NCBI RefSeq assembly: GCF_902635505.1 | Contig: NC_045427.1 | Coordinates: forward strand, 91,055,460-91,119,459 | Direction of reading: 5' to 3' | Source: Sarcophilus harrisii | Taxonomy: Eukaryota > Chordata > Mammalia > Dasyuromorphia > Dasyuridae | DNA length: 64,000 bases | Part shown: one piece after another, positions 11,640 through 25,143 of the stretch | Layout of the letters: every line of letters starts with the position of its first letter | How positions within the stretch are numbered: the stretch's first letter is position 1 | The notes under the pieces: model-generated | Told to the model about the DNA's origin: nothing | The model's input: only the letters and a program-made list of their open reading frames with translations | The model's database searches: none | Translations under genes and position numbers: made by a program

Positions 11640-12005
11640 CTAATGAAAAGCAGTCTTCAATACTCTTAAACTGATATGTATTGAAATAAAAATCAGAAAG
11701 TAATTTTTAAAATGAAAAATGACATTGTTAGAAAAAGAAAAACAAAAATCTTTGAAAGACTTAAAAATTCTAATCAATGCAATAATAACCACCCTTGATT
11801 ACAGATAACCTAGAGATAATTTCTTGTCTTTCAGACTCTTTATGAATTAATATTTCATAAGGCAATATATATTTACTTGTTAGACGTGGAAAAAATTTCA
11901 GAGAAGCATAGGAAGCTTCTGATGAATGAAGCTTATACAGACTGGCATGAAGCAGACCTAGGAAAACAATATGCACAATGACTACAAAATATACATGCAA
12001 TAATC
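11640..12005 (+). mobile_element. Older L1 3' end fragment
   Basis: Contains atttcagagaagcatagga and aaaacaatatgcacaatgac, resembling an L1 3' UTR variant with gaaaacaatatacacaatgac. Decayed; boundaries approximate. Confidence 0.45.
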
Positions 12006-12470
12006 CAAAAAATCATTAAGTACTATAAAACTCTACTTGCTAAGATTAGCCCCGTAAAGAAAATAAACGTATACTGTGAGTACTATGTGCCAAGCACCAT
12101 GCTAAACCCCAAAATAGAGTTGAGAAAATTTACCTCTCTGTTTTCTTTGAGGACTGGAGATTATTGTTGTGGTATATTGTATATATCAGGTGCAGTAGAT
12201 ATGATGGCTTATGTTTGAATTTTTTTACTTCTTTTTATTCTTGAAATTAAAATGAAGAAAAATTAATAAATAGCAATCAATTTTTATTTTATTTTTTAAA
12301 TGGTGATTGGGTCTACCTTTTTCACCCATGTTAACTCACTCCATGAACAGGCCCAAACTTCAGTGACTACATAAGGGACTGTTTGCATTGTTCACTGGCA
12401 GAAATTCTTCCCACCTCAGGCCAAAAATGAAAGTGTCGTTTCTCTTAAAGATTTTATATTCTGAAGAAGA

Positions 12471-15400
12471 TTCTGGAGAAATTGCGGAGTAGATCAGATA
12501 ATTTTCTTAAAGAAAAAGATAGAATATTTCCTCAGAGGGAATGTAGAGCCTTAAAATAAACAAAAGTCATAGTAAAGCAGATGTTCTAAGACAATTTAAG
12601 AAAACTCCAGGAAAGATCTGACATCTTGGGGCATGTGTACAAACACCTCCAGGCCAACTCACCAGAATCAACAAATAATAAGCTCTGGAGGCAACTGGGG
12701 TTAGGAAGTAGCCACTGCCTTAGGAACTTTTATCTCACAGACAAGGTTGGGGTCTCCCCACACTGAGCAGGAGAAGATTGAAGGACCTTCTACTGTGGAG
12801 GGATACCAAGCACAGCTGTGCTGATCAAAACCATTATGGACTGCTGTACCACAGTGGGGAAAAAAAAAGAGTATAAACCTGGTGAGTGGTGAGTGAAGTA
12901 ACAGGTGTGGAGGAGATGGGTCCTGCTGGGTGTGAGTACTTGTAGGTGAGCAGAATCCCTAGTTTCAGTTCCAGAGAATAGAAAACTGTGATTTGCAGCT
13001 ACTAGAGGAACTGGTGGGAATAAGATCCTTTATGGGACAGTATAATAAGGACTTTAGTCCAAGTTTAGGAGTGGAGAGGAGAAACCCAAGATAGAGCCCT
13101 AGGAGAGACCTGTCCCAAGTAAGAAGAATGAATTATGTGTGTGTCCCCATAACTCAAGACTAGAACTTGATGACATTAATAACTGCTAAAAATAAAATAG
13201 AGCTCCCCAAAATAATAAAAATTAGCAAGCAAAGGAAGAAACAACAGCCATAAATAATTATTATAGGTTTAAAGAAGATCTAGGTTCATATTCAAAGGAA
13301 GATTTTTTAAAAAGTAACTCTTTTTTTCTATGAAAAGCATCCAATAGTCCCAAAGATAAAAGAATTTCAGAGAAGAACTTTAAAAGGACTCTAAAATCCA
13401 ACTAAAAGAGATTGAGGAAAAAATTTGAAAAACAAAAGTAAGGGCAAAACAAGAAAATCAAGAAAATTATGAAAAGAATTGAACCAATTTGCATAGAGAC
13501 AAAAATTTAACAAAGAAAACTAGAATTGGTCAGAGGGAACTAATGATGTTTCATAAAGACATAAAGAAATAGTAAGACAAAATTAAAGTAATGAAAAAAA
13601 TAGAAGAGAATGTGATTTCATCAGAAAAACAACTGATCTGGCAAAATAATATAAGAATAGTCAAACTACCTGAAAATTATGATTAAAAAATATCTTGATA
13701 CAAATATTACAAGAAATTATCGTAGAAAATTCCCCTGAATTTCTAAAATAAGAAGGCAAAGTAGAAATAGGAAAAAAATCCACCAAGTACCACTTGAAAA
13801 ATATCCCAACCAGAAATGTTTACAGGAATATCACAGCCAAGTTTCAAAATTCTCTAGTTAAAAAAGAAAATATTGGAAGCAATAAGGAAAAAAAATTCTA
13901 TGGAGCTACATAAGATTGGTAGCTATTACATTGAAGTATCAGTAAGTCTTTGGAATACTGTATTTCATAGAGTAAAAGAGCTGAGATAACAACAAAAGGT
14001 AAATTATCCAGCAAAGTTAATTACAATCCTGAATGAGGAAAAAATAGGCATTTAATCAACTGAAAAACTTTCAGACATTTGTGGGGGAAAAAAAAAAACA
14101 GCATGACTTAAGAGAAAATTCAACATATAATATGCAGGGGAAATAAAAAGTAAACTCAAGAAACAAAAAACTCAATAAGATCAAACCATTTATTTCTTTT
14201 ATTTGAAAATATCATTAGTTTTTTATATATAGTGGTAAGGGGAGAGATAAAAAAAGAGAATTACCTGATATAAATGAGAATTGAAAAGGAAAATACAAAA
14301 CAAGCTAGTAGAGGGGAGGATGAGTAGCACTAGAACCTTATTCTCATCAGGAATGGGCTAAAGAGGGAAACAGAAAGGGAATAGAAAGGTATAAAAGTCT
14401 TCTAAATTTGGAAAGAAATGAAATGGCAATGTGTTAGGTTTGGGGAAGGGAGGGAAGGAGGAATTCTTAGAGGGATGGGTAGTTTAAAAAATAGGAGGGC
14501 AAGATAGCAGATAGTAGTGAAGCAGAAGAGTAAGGAGGGATAGGAATAGGGTGAGGATAGAGAGGAAAAATAAGAAGGAAAAACATATACAAGTAATTAT
14601 AGCTAGAAAGTGAATGACACAAGGGAAAGAAGGGAGGGGGATGAACATTGTGTGAATCTTACTCTCACAAGATTTGGCTCAAAGAAAGAAAATCATTTGG
14701 CTTCACAAGGAAACTTATCTTACCTTATAGGTAAGTGGGAGGGGAAAGGGAAAAGGAAAAAGAGAGGCTAATGGAAGGGAAAACAGAAGTAGTAGGGGAA
14801 AGATATAAATAAGGGTGGGGGCTGTAAAAGAGGAGAGCTATTTGAGAGAGGTGGTGGTTGAAAGCAAAATAATGGAGAGGAGGGAAAGGGGAAAAGGAAA
14901 GAGAAAAGCATAATTAAATAAGATGGAGGGAAATAGAGAATTAGTCATTTTAACTGTGAATATGAATGGAAGGAACTCTCCCATAAAATGGAGGCAGATA
15001 GCAGACTGAATTAAAAGCCAGAATCCTACAATATGTTGTTTATAAGAAACACATTTAAAGCAAAATAAAGGTAAAAGGCTGGAGCACAATCTATTATGCT
15101 TCAGGTGAAGTTTAAAAAAAAAAAAAAAGCAAGAGTAGCAATCCTGATCTCAGATCAAGCAAAAGAAAAACTAATTAAAAGAGATAAGGAAGGAAACTAT
15201 AGCTTGCTAAAGGGTATCATAGATATTGAAGAAATATCAATACTAAACATATATGCATCAATGGTATAACATCCAGATTCCTAGAGAAGTTAAGAGCAAG
15301 GAGAAAGAGAGCAAAAGTATAATAGTGGTGGATCTCAACTTTGCTCTCTCAGAACTAGATAAATTGAACCATAAAATAAATGGGAAAGAAGTTAAGAAGG

Positions 15401-17444
15401 TAAATAGAATTTTTTTTTAAAGTTAGGTATGATAGATCTTTGGAGAAAATTGAATGGAGACAGAAAGGAATATGCTTTTTTTCTCAGTGATTCATGGAAC
15501 CTACACATATATTAGGGAATTAAAAGATCAAAATCAAATGCACAAAGGCAGAAATAGTAAATGCATCTTTTTTCAGATCATGGTGCAATAAGAATCACAT
15601 ATAATAAAGAGTCAGGGGAAAATAGATCAAAAATTAATTGGAAACTAAATAATCTTATCCTAAAAAACGAATGGGTGAAACAGCAAATCATAGACACAAT
15701 CAATAATTTTATCCAAGAGAATGACAATAATGAGACAATATACCAAAATTTATGGGATGCAGCCAAAGCAGTTGTCAGGGGTAATTTTATATCTCTAAAT
15801 GCTAACTTGCATAAAATAGAGAAAAAGAAGACTAGTGAATTGGGATACAACTTGAAAAGCTAGGAAAAAAAATTACAAACCCCCAAAAAATAAAATGTGA
15901 AATTCTGAAAATAAAAGGGGAGATTAATAAGATTGAAAATAAAAACAATTTTGAACTAATAAACAAAACTAAGAGCTTATTTTATGAAAAACCCAACAAA
16001 ATATATAAGCCCTTAGTTAATTTGATCAGGAAAAGAAAAGGAGAAAATCAAATTGTTAGTATCAAAAATGAAAAGGGTAAACTTTCCACCAAGTAAGAGG
16101 AAATTGGAGCAATAATTTGAAGCTATTTTGCCCAATCAAATGCCAATAAATATGATAATCTAAGTGAAATGGATGAATTTTTACAAAAATATAGATTTCC
16201 CAGATTAACAGAAGACATTATTGAATACAAAATGAAAAATTTTGATTATATTAAGTTAAAAAGTTTTTTTTGTATAAAACAAAACCAATGTAGACAAGAT
16301 TAGAAGGGAAGCAATAAACTGGGAAAATATGTTATATTCAAAGGGTCTGATAAAGACCTCTTTTCTAAAATATATAGAGAATTGACTCAAATTTATAAGA
16401 ATTCAAATCATTCTCCAATTGATAAATGGTCAAAGAATATGAACAAGCAATTTTTCAGATGAAGAAATTAAAACAATTTCTAATAATATGAAAAGGTGCT
16501 CTAAATTGCTATTGATCAGAAAAATGCAAATTATGACAGCTCTGGGGTATCCCTACATAACTCTCAAATTGGCTAAAATAACAAGCAAAAATAATGATGA
16601 ATGTTGGAGGGAATGTGGGAAAACTGGGACACTGATACATTGTTGGTGGAATTGTGAACTGATCCAACCATTCTGGAAAGCAATTTGGAATTATACCCTA
16701 AAGGTAATCAAACTGTGCACACCCTTTGATCCAGCAGTGCTTCTACTGGGATTGTATCCTAAAGAGATCATGAAGGAGGGAAAGAGACCCACATGTGCAA
16801 TAATGTTTGTAGCACTCCTTTTTGTAATGGCAAGAAACTGGAAATGAAGTAGATGCCAATCAGTTAGAGAATGGCTGGATAAGTTATAGTATATGACTGT
16901 TATGGAATATTATTATTCTTTAAGAAATGATCAGCAGACTGATTTCAGAGATACCTGGAGAAACTTACATGAACATGATAAGTGAAATGAGCAGAACCAG
17001 GAGATCACTGTACATGGCAACAACAAGATTATACAATGATCAATTCTAATGGTCATGGCTCTCATCAACAATGAGATGATTCAGGCCAGTTCCAATGGTC
17101 TTGTGGAAGAAAACCATTTCTTTCCAGAAAAAGGAGACTGGGAACTGAATGCAAACTACAACATAGTATTCTTACTCTTTTTGTTGTGAGTTGCTTGGGT
17201 TTTGTTTTCTTTTTCATTTTTTTCTTTTTGATCTGATTTTTCTTATGCAGCATGATATTTGTGGATATATGTATAGAAGAATGTTTAACATAGATTGGAT
17301 TACTTGCCATCTAGGAAAGGCAGTGGGGGGAAGAGAGGGAAAAAAATTAGAACACAAGGTTTTGTAAGGGTAAATGTTGAAAATTATCCACTTATATATT
17401 TTGAAAATAAGAAGTGTTAATAAAAATTAAATATTGAAAAAAAA
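12471..17444 (+). mobile_element. L1, near complete at both ends but lacking the RT core
   Basis: About 5 kb. In order: a 5' UTR (from ctggagaaattgcgg), decayed ORF1 (about 13.2-14.1 kb), a purine-rich region, and the ORF2 endonuclease start at 14947 reading ILTVNMNGRNSPIK...ETHL. Then come the post-endonuclease linker (frame 15561-15863, FSDHGAIRI...WDAAKAVVRGNF), the C-terminal region (16488-16847, CWRECGKTGTLIHCWWNCEL), and a 3' UTR with A-rich end at about 17444. At about 16213 the linker jumps straight to the C-terminal part (cattattgaatac), so the palm with its FADD box is missing. Carries stops and shifts; not mobile. Confidence 0.85.
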
Positions 17445-18745
17445 GCAAATGACATATTATAATAAGCAAGGCCTATAGCAATATAACATTTGATAAAACC
17501 CCAAACTCCAGCTTCTGGAATAAGAACTCGCTATTTGACAAAAATTGCGGCGAAAACTGGAAAATAATATGTCAAAAACTCCATACCAAAATAAGATCAA
17601 AATGGATACATGATTTGGCATAAGATATGATACCATAAACAAATTAGGAGAATAAGGGATAATTTACCTATCAGCTATTTAGAGAAGGGAGGAATTTATG
17701 ATCCAAGAAGAACTAGAGAACATTATGAAAACCAAAATGGACAACTTTGATTACATTAAATTAAAAAGGCTTTGAACAACAAAACCAACAGAAACAAGGT
17801 TAAAATGGAAGTACAAAGTCAGTTTTTCTGAAAAAGGTCTCATTTTTAATATACGTAAAGATCTGTGTCAAATTTATAAGAATACACATCATTTTCCAAT
17901 TGATATAGTTAAAAGATATGAACAGACAATTTTCAGATGATGAAATTTAAACTATTCATATTATATGAAAAATGCTCTAAATCACTATTGATTAGAGAAG
18001 TGAAAATTATAACAATTTTGAGGTACCACCTCACATCTCTCAGATTGACTAAGATGACATGAAAGGATAATGATAAATGTTAGAGAGAATGTGGAAAACT
18101 GGGACACTGATGCATTGTTGATGAAGTTGTGAAATGATCCAGACATACTGGAGAACAATCTGGAATTTTGCACAAAGGGCTATACAATTGTACATGTATC
18201 CTTTGATACAGCAGTGCCATTACTGGGTCTGTATTCCAAACAAATCACAAAGGAGGAAAAAGGACCCTCATGCCCAAAAATATTTGGAGCAGCACTTTTT
18301 TGTGGTAGCAAAGAATTGGAAAAGGAGTGGGTGCCCATCAATTGGGGAATGGCTGAACAAGTTGAGGTACGTGAAGATAATGGAATATTATAATTCTGTT
18401 TAAATGATTAACCAGCTGCTTTTAGAAAAGTCTGGAAATATTTACATGAACTGATGCTGAGCAAAACAAGAAGAACCAAGAATATACTAAGAATAAGCAT
18501 ATGCGATGATCAACTATGAAAGGCTTAGTGGTTCAATTATCCAAAGCAATCCCAATAAACTTTGGACAGAAAATGCCCTCTGCCACCAGAAAAAGAAGTA
18601 AAGAGACAGAATTAAAATCATCACATGCTATATTCACTTTTTTCTTTTTTTTGTTTAATCTCTCCTATGGTTTTTCCTTTTTGCTCTGATTTTTTCTCTT
18701 CTAACATAATTCATAAAACAATGTGTTTTAAAAATAAATTAAAAC
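17445..18745 (+). mobile_element. Second L1 3' half, head-to-tail with the first
   Basis: Starts in ORF2 after the RT (tttgataaaaccccaaactcc), runs through actcgctatttgacaaaaat, the C-terminal frame at 18134-18403 and the 3' UTR ending ctaacataattcataaaac. That 3' UTR type differs from the L1 directly upstream, so this is a separate insertion, not a duplication. Confidence 0.85.
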
Positions 18746-19139
18746 AAGAAGATAAATGAGACATTACAAAAAAGAAAGTGAATGAGCTGAACTTAACTAT
18801 ATATGAACATAAACATAGAGCACTTTTTGTACAAATGGGGTTAGGTTTAAATGATTGAAGTGGTATTTGTTGTTCATGAGTAGGTGAAGTCAATATATTT
18901 TTTAAATTATAATTTTACATACTTGATCTATTTTTGTAATACCTTCTCAATTAAACTGCTGAAGAGTTATTTTTCTGAATTGGAATAAATAATAACAATT
19001 TAATTAGAGGAGCAAAAGGTCAGGAACTTCAAACAAATCAGGGGGGAAATAATGTAAGATTTTGTAGTAACAGACCATAAGCCATATTGTAGGGTGAGGG
19101 TGTTGTTACAATATTAAATGGATAATTTTCATTATTTTA
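18746..19139. other. No gene or clear repeat
   Basis: AT-rich; nothing recognised. Confidence 0.4.
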
Positions 19140-19760
19140 AATTAAAATTGTTATAAAGAAAATCTATGTGGCCAACAGTAGAAGAATGCAGAAAAATGGG
19201 GAAAACTTTTAATATTACTGTGGTATAGGAAATGATGAGCTGGTTGAGTTGGAAAAACATGGAAATACTTAAACATATGAAAGAATATGCTTTCAAATAC
19301 CAGAGAAATAGATGCCAAATAGAAATAAGCGCTCTATGATAATACATGTAGCATGTATGTATACAAGTATATTGCATGTTTGTAGTTATCAATGTATATG
19401 TGTGTGTATTTATATGTATAAATATGCATATGTATCTGTGTGTATATGTGTATCCATGATTAATTGTAACCTTTTGCGGGAGGGAGGAAAAGAAAGAGAG
19501 AAGAAAAAAAAGTTAAAAGGTGATCTGCAGAGAACTAAAGAAAACCCACAAGGAAACAAAGACAGCTTTGGACGCTTTGAAAAAAATACATAGTATTTAT
19601 TTTAGGTTGTGTTGAAATGGAAATGCACTTTATATTGAAGCATCTCTTAGATTCTGCTATATACACAACAAATTTTTCTTTTCTTATTTTGTATTTAATT
19701 TTAAAATAAGTTTAAAACCTAAGAAAAAAGATTTTATATTGTATTAAGGGAAATAACATC
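19140..19760 (+). mobile_element. L1 3' end, variant with (TATG)-rich UTR
   Basis: Has gaaatgatgagctggttgag and an ORF2-end-like start, then a TATGTG/TATATG-rich run (19370-19460), ccatgattaattgtaacctt, a GA-rich stretch, and gttgaaatggaaatgcac. I recognise this order as a marsupial L1 3' UTR type, distinct from the other L1 ends in this window. Confidence 0.6.
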
Positions 19761-19782
19761 TACACAGACATTTGTAGGCAGT

Positions 19783-20017
19783 GAGGTTGCTTAATGTATA
19801 TAATACTAGGAGTGGAGTTAAGAAGACCTTAGTTCAAATGCAGATATGTACTAGCTGCATGATCCTAAATAAGTCACTTAATTTTTGTTTGCCTTAATCC
19901 ACTGGAGAAGGAAATAACGAACTAGTCAACTATTTTTGCCAAGAAAACCCCATGAATAATATGGTGTACCAGGTCATGAAGAGTTAGACATGATTGAATG
20001 ACAACAATACATTTATA
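19783..20017 (+). mobile_element. MAR1-type CORE-SINE, forward
   Basis: Decayed tRNA-like head, core with cactggagaaggaaataacg, then tttgccaagaaaacccc and atgaagagttagacatga, ending in a gaatgacaacaatac RTE-like tail. All MAR1 parts are in order. Confidence 0.85.
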
Positions 20018-20024
20018 TCTCTAC

Positions 20025-20165
20025 AATTACAAAAAGCCTCTTCTCTGAATGTTTTTAAATGTATGAAATAAGATATATAGGATTACAAATTAAATCAGTT
20101 GCGCTGAAATACAGTTATCACTTTAAAAAAAAAAGTTAAAGAACTCCAAATTGTGAACCTTTCAT
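20025..20165 (+). mobile_element. Ancient DNA-transposon-like repeat, 3' half
   Basis: Reads ctctgaatgtttttaaatg, aaataagatatataggatta, then gctgaaatacagttatc. This matches an old mammalian repeat whose ends read ggttaagaacccctg. The other half of the same family occurs at 47170-47390. Confidence 0.5.
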
Positions 20166-21486
20166 ATACATGATGGCACTATTGTTTTGATAGAAAGTGG
20201 AAATTCTAAGAGATAATAGCAGACAGGAGAAAATGCATTCTAATCAAGAATGATGAAATGTTGATTATAAGAACTGACAAGAAGGATAATTTGACTTGAC
20301 CTTAGAGCATATGAAAGAGAGTAATATATAGAAACTTAATTTAAATACAGAGCACAGTTAAGCAGAGAAAAAAACATGCTTCTCTGATACTAAAGGAGAT
20401 GAATAGGTTTAAGGTCCATAAGAGAAAGAAAAAACATACACAAAAACACACATAAATAAAATGTTAGGGGCAGAAGTAGAGGCTGCAGCAGACACTGACA
20501 GTATTTCTGAAAAGTTAGGACAAATCAATAAAGATGGCTTTCCCAGGGTCTCTTTGGACTATTGTTGCTGGTATAGATTGGAACTCTTGGTTAGGGAAGA
20601 AATGGCAAGAAAGTCTGACACTCAAAATTCTGAGGAAAAGAGAAGGCCTTGAGGGATCAAAAGCAGGGATGATATGCTCTCTGGACTTCATTTTATGCCA
20701 GAAAAAAAAAACATAAAATTAGATCACTGGGTTTACAAAAAAAAGCAGTATAACGAGAGAAAGCAAGCAAAAAAAAAAAAATTTGCTTTTAGTCTTCTCT
20801 ATGCACACAAGGACAAAGGTACACACACACATACATATTGAAATTGCAGAATGTATGGCTGTAATTCTATTTCCCCAACATAAGAATAAATAAACGCATT
20901 TTTTGAACATCTCTCTATTTCCTTCTAGCTTTGCAAATACTATTTCTTCTCTGTACCATCAGTTGTATAGGTACCCAAAATATCATTATAGAAGTAGTCT
21001 AATTTAGTTGGTAAGTTGGTATGAAGGGGGCTGAGGAAAAGATGGATTGACGTACAATACTCAATCAATAAAAAAAAATGTTTTTTACCCCTACCCTTAC
21101 ATTAATAATTCTTCTGGGAAGGCCAACCAGATGGCCTTCTTGGCCATATTTCTCTTTGCAATTCAACTCCCAACTGCCAAAACTAGCTCTCTTGACTCTG
21201 AAACTGAGCTTTCTGAGATGGTTCTTCCTAGGTTCTTCCTCTATAGTTAGGTCTATTCCCAACTTCCAGAAGTTACTCTCCTTCCTTAACGGGCATAGAA
21301 TTCTATCTTAACTGATTCCTTAGACACAGTATCAAGCATTTTAAAAGAGACCAGGTATATGGCTCATCCTTCTGCCAGCCAATGCACAGTCATCTTATAA
21401 TTCTATTAAACTGAAAAGGGAGTTCTTCTTTGCCTCATAAAGGAGCAATATCAAATAAATAACTTCTTTATACTTCTTTTAAAATT
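20166..21486. other. Intergenic, no gene recognised
   Basis: Two overlapping 60-63 codon frames at 20461-20716 match no family known to me. About 21090-21460 is a higher-GC block I could not assign. Short A runs are scattered through it. Confidence 0.35.
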
Positions 21487-21825
21487 TTTTTTTCAATTTG
21501 TTAATTTATTTTTGGTTATACATGTACATTTTTTTCATGTTTCCAAATGAATCATGTTAAGAGACAAAAATCAGAACAAAAAAGAAACAGGAGAGAAAAA
21601 CGAAACAGGGAAAAAAAAGAAAATGAACATAGCATGTGTTGATCTGAACACAATTTGGAGATATTCAGTTTTCATAGTTCTCTCTCTGGAGGAGGATGGC
21701 ATTTTTCATCCAAAGTTTATTGGAATTGCCTTGGATCACTCAACCACTGAGAAGAACCAAGTCTGTCATAGTTGATTATCTCACAATCCTGCTGTTACTG
21801 TATACAATATATTCCTGGTTCTGCT
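21487..21825 (-). mobile_element. L1 3' end, reverse
   Basis: On the minus strand it reads gaaccaggaatatattgtat, then agataatcaactatgacag, the gccatcctcctccagagaga region, and a 3' UTR ending in an A-rich stretch at 21487. The only L1 piece in the intergenic part clearly on this strand. Confidence 0.8.
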
Positions 21826-22309
21826 TGTGGGATCAAGGTTAATGCTTTACAATAGGCAAGATGATTCATTCAAAATTGGAAAGGGGCACAGCCTTTCCAT
21901 GGGCAAATTTGACTCCCTTAATATTATTTTCTTTATTATTAGTTTATTACATCTTTAATTTCATCAACTAGAATGGAAAAACTTAATTCATCTAGAATCA
22001 TTGCATCAGTTCTCCTCACCCCCACTACATTTTCAAAGCTCATGAAACCTTTTATCCCCTCAAATCATTACTATTCTTTCCATACTCAAAATATCATGCT
22101 TTTATTTATTTGTAAATATTGTATCCTTTCAGAATATATATGCTCCATGTGAATAAAGATTGTTGGGCTTGTATTTTTATTACCAATGCTTTTTGTTGCA
22201 TTTACTTTCTATTGATTTGTGGTTTCATTAGTTTAGGAATTCCTACTGAGGAAATTTCCTTCTCAAATACATTTTCAACTATTCTAAGACCTATAGTGTT
22301 TGTCTGTGG
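21826..22309. other. Intergenic, no gene recognised
   Basis: AT-rich unique-looking sequence; nothing assigned. Confidence 0.35.
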
Positions 22310-22540
22310 ATCCTGAGAAGTTAAGTGACTTGACCAGAATAACAAGGACAGCATATATCAGAAGTAAAATATTACCCCAATTCTCTCATTCCCAACATGG
22401 CACTCTATTCAATTTGTTACTTTCGACTCCGACTTTGGACAAGTTTTTTTAATCTATCTAGGTCTTAGTGCCCTCATTTGCATACTAAGTGGATCATATG
22501 ACAGATTTTCTAAGGACTTTTATGCAACAGAAATCCGTAG
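22310..22540. mobile_element. Two MIR fragments in opposite orientation
   Basis: 22310-22425 is reversed (gaagttaagtgacttgacca); 22425-22540 is forward (tttggacaag...cctcatttgcatac). They are two insertions or one rearranged copy. Confidence 0.55.
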
Positions 22541-23214
22541 AACATACTTTAAAACTTTTGGAGTTTATTTGGCACAATTTAAAGATTAGAGGTCAGAGGA
22601 GGGACACAAGCAGATTTGGGCATAAATAAGATCCCAAGGTAATGTAATAAAGAGTTAAATGGATTAAAGATGTTTAATAATTACAATGCTTCAAAAATGG
22701 AATAGGCCATTTCAACATGTTGTGAGATCTCTATCTGTGCAAGTGTGCCAAGGGAAGCAAAAGGAAAGGTGAATGTCTATTAGAGATGTGATAGAGTGAA
22801 TTCTTTTATGGCACAGAAGGTTAAACTAGATGATGTTTAAGCTTCTTTACTACAACAAGCTTCTATGGTCTTGATCAATCAAGTTTCATATTTATCAAGC
22901 CCCTGAATGTTCAGTCCTGAGTGTGGTGCTATGATTTAATGTGTCATCATTTCAAAAGCTTATTGTCTTATTGAGAAAATAAAGGCAATACATATTTAAT
23001 TTACTAGAAATCAATCCAAGATAGTTGCTGGAATAGGCAAGTCCCAAGTTGGAAGCAAAGTAAAAAGATCTATGGGATTGATCCAGAAAGCACAGTGATA
23101 TTAACAAGACTGAAGAATGGATTATGATCAATCAAGAGGGAAGAGTCTGTTTACACAAATACCATGTTATACTTTGTGCATGTTAAGATATTTCATTGAT
23201 CTGGCCAGAATTTT
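22541..23214. other. Intergenic, no gene recognised
   Basis: Nothing coding. 22885-23010 faintly resembles the ancient repeat better seen at 23690-23830. Confidence 0.35.
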
Positions 23215-23480
23215 CCATTATATAGTAGCTGGTAATTATATAACATTTTAAGATTTTCAAAGTACTTTAAAAATATTATATTATTTTATTCTCACAGTAA
23301 TCCTTAACTATAGGAGTTATTATAATCTGCATTTTTTCAGGTGAGGAAGCAGAGACAAGTCAAGTGATTTGCAAAGAATCATAAAGCTAGTATATATCTA
23401 AAGCCAGAGATTTGAACTAAAATAATCTTAATTCCAAATCTAGAGCTTAATCTATTGCACCCTCTACTGCCCACATATAA
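23215..23480 (-). mobile_element. CORE-SINE (MIR/THER type), reverse, near full length
   Basis: Tail to head on the plus strand: gtaattatataacatttta, ttttattctcacagtaatcc, caggtgaggaagcagagac, catcgt-like box decayed to atcataaagctagtat, then tattgcaccctctactgccc. Confidence 0.8.
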
Positions 23481-23689
23481 TCACATAGTATACTAATTTC
23501 TAGGAATGTCATAAAAATTTTCCACCTAAAAGTTTGAGGCTATACAAAGGAAATATTGAATACTTAGGGTTAACCAGAAAACTGGTTGATTCACAGATTG
23601 CCTAGCAGAGGCTAGAAATGGCAACTACAGATGGACCAAAGACAGATGCATTAGATATTAATTAAAACCCTGTCTTGTATCCAGGTTCT

Positions 23690-23830
23690 AGGTGTTTAAA
23701 TAAGACAATGTCTCTGAACTTACAGAATTTATAGCATATGGAGGGAATGATCCGATACATATAGAAAAAGTCATTCTAAAAATAATACAAGAAAGAAGCA
23801 AAAGGTAAGAAATGGAAAGAGTTATCATTA
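23690..23830 (+). repeat. Ancient unclassified interspersed repeat
   Basis: Shows caatgtctctgaacttacag and tatggagggaatgatcc, resembling the old mammalian repeat with cctgccctcaaggagcttac. Similar cores lie at 42825-42985 and 46440-46530. Confidence 0.35.
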
Positions 23831-24075
23831 TCTAAAAGACATTGCCCCTGATGAAAAAGGAAAGCCCATTGCCAGGGGATCATCAACACTGAAGAAAAGT
23901 ACTAGTAGATTTTTGGATTCTCATATAGGATGTGGTGCTGTCACTTTGATGCTGGATCTAATTCAGGGAAAGAGATCCTAAATATATAAAGGAATTTGTG
24001 CTCACATATAAATGAGAGCTATTAGACCTCAGAGAAGGAATGCTCAGTAGAAATCTTTAAGAATGACTTGAGTAA

Positions 24076-25143
24076 AACCATTCTCCAATTGAAAAATGGT
24101 CAAAGGATATGAACAGACAATTCTCAGATGAAGAAATTGAAACTATTTCTAGTCATATGAAAAGATGCTCCAAGTCATTATTAATCAGAGAAATGCAAAT
24201 TAAGACAACTCTAAGATACCACTACACACCTGTCAGATTGGCTAAGATGACAGGAAAAAATAATGATGATTGTTGGAGGGGATGAGGGAAAACTGGGACA
24301 TTGATGCATTGTTGGTGGAGTTGTGAACGAATCCAACCATTTTGGAGAGTAGTTTGGAACTATGCTCAAAAAGGTTATCAAACTGTGCATACCCTTTGAT
24401 CCAGCAGTGTTACTACTGGGATTATATCCCAAAGAGATTATAAAGAAGGGAAAGGGACCTGTATGTGCACGAATGTTTGTGGCAGCCCTTTTTGTAGTGG
24501 CTAGAAACTGGAAACTGAATGGATGTCCATCAGTTGGAGAATGGCTGAATAAATTGTGGTATATGAATATTATGGAATATTACTGTTCTGTAAGAAATGA
24601 CCAACAGGATGATTTCAGAAAGGCCTGGAGAGACTTACACGAACTGATGCTGAGTGAAATGAGCAGGACCAGGAGATCATTATATACTTCAACAACAATA
24701 CTATATGATGACCAGTTCTGATGGACCAGGCCATCCTCAGCAACGAGATCAACCAAATCATTTCCAATGGAGCAGTAATGAACTGAACCAGCTATGCCCA
24801 GAAAAAGAACTCTGGGAGATGACTAAAAACCATTACATTGAATTCCCAATCCCTATATTTATGCCCACCTGCATTTTTGATTTCCTTCACAAGCTAATTG
24901 TACAATATTTCAAAGTCTGATTCTTTTTGTACAGCAAAATAACGTTTTGGTCATGTATACTTATTGTGTATCTAATTTATATTTTAATGTATTTAACATC
25001 TACTGGTCATCCTGCCATCTAGGGGAGGGGGTGGAGGGGTAAGAGGTGAAAAATTGGAACAAGAGGTTTGGCAATAGTTAATGCTGTAAAGTTACCCATG
25101 CATATAACCTGTAAATAAAAGGCTATTAAATAAAAAAAAAAAA
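24076..25143 (+). mobile_element. Young 5'-truncated L1 with perfect target duplication
   Basis: 1.07 kb. It starts in ORF2 (ccattctccaattgaaaaat) and ends in AATAAA-type sequence plus a poly(A) run. The 17-bp duplication aagaatgacttgagtaa is exact at 24059-24075 and 25144-25160. The last 119 ORF2 codons (24362-24721) are open: KGPVCARMFVAALFVVARNW...LWYMNIMEYYCSVRN...LMLSEMSRTRRSL. The site, cttt/aaga, fits L1 endonuclease preference. Its 3' UTR (gaattcccaatccctatat, tgcatataacctgtaaataa) is a distinct, young marsupial type. Confidence 0.95.

Noticed and set aside
15561-15863. 100-codon frame with conserved look
   Set aside because: Kept only as part of L1 ORF2 (linker after the endonuclease), not a host gene.
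21090-21460. Possible LTR
   Set aside because: The composition differs from the surroundings, but I could not find paired ends, target duplication or a clear LTR layout.
24362-24721. 119-codon frame with conserved look
   Set aside because: C-terminal end of L1 ORF2 in the young L1 insertion.
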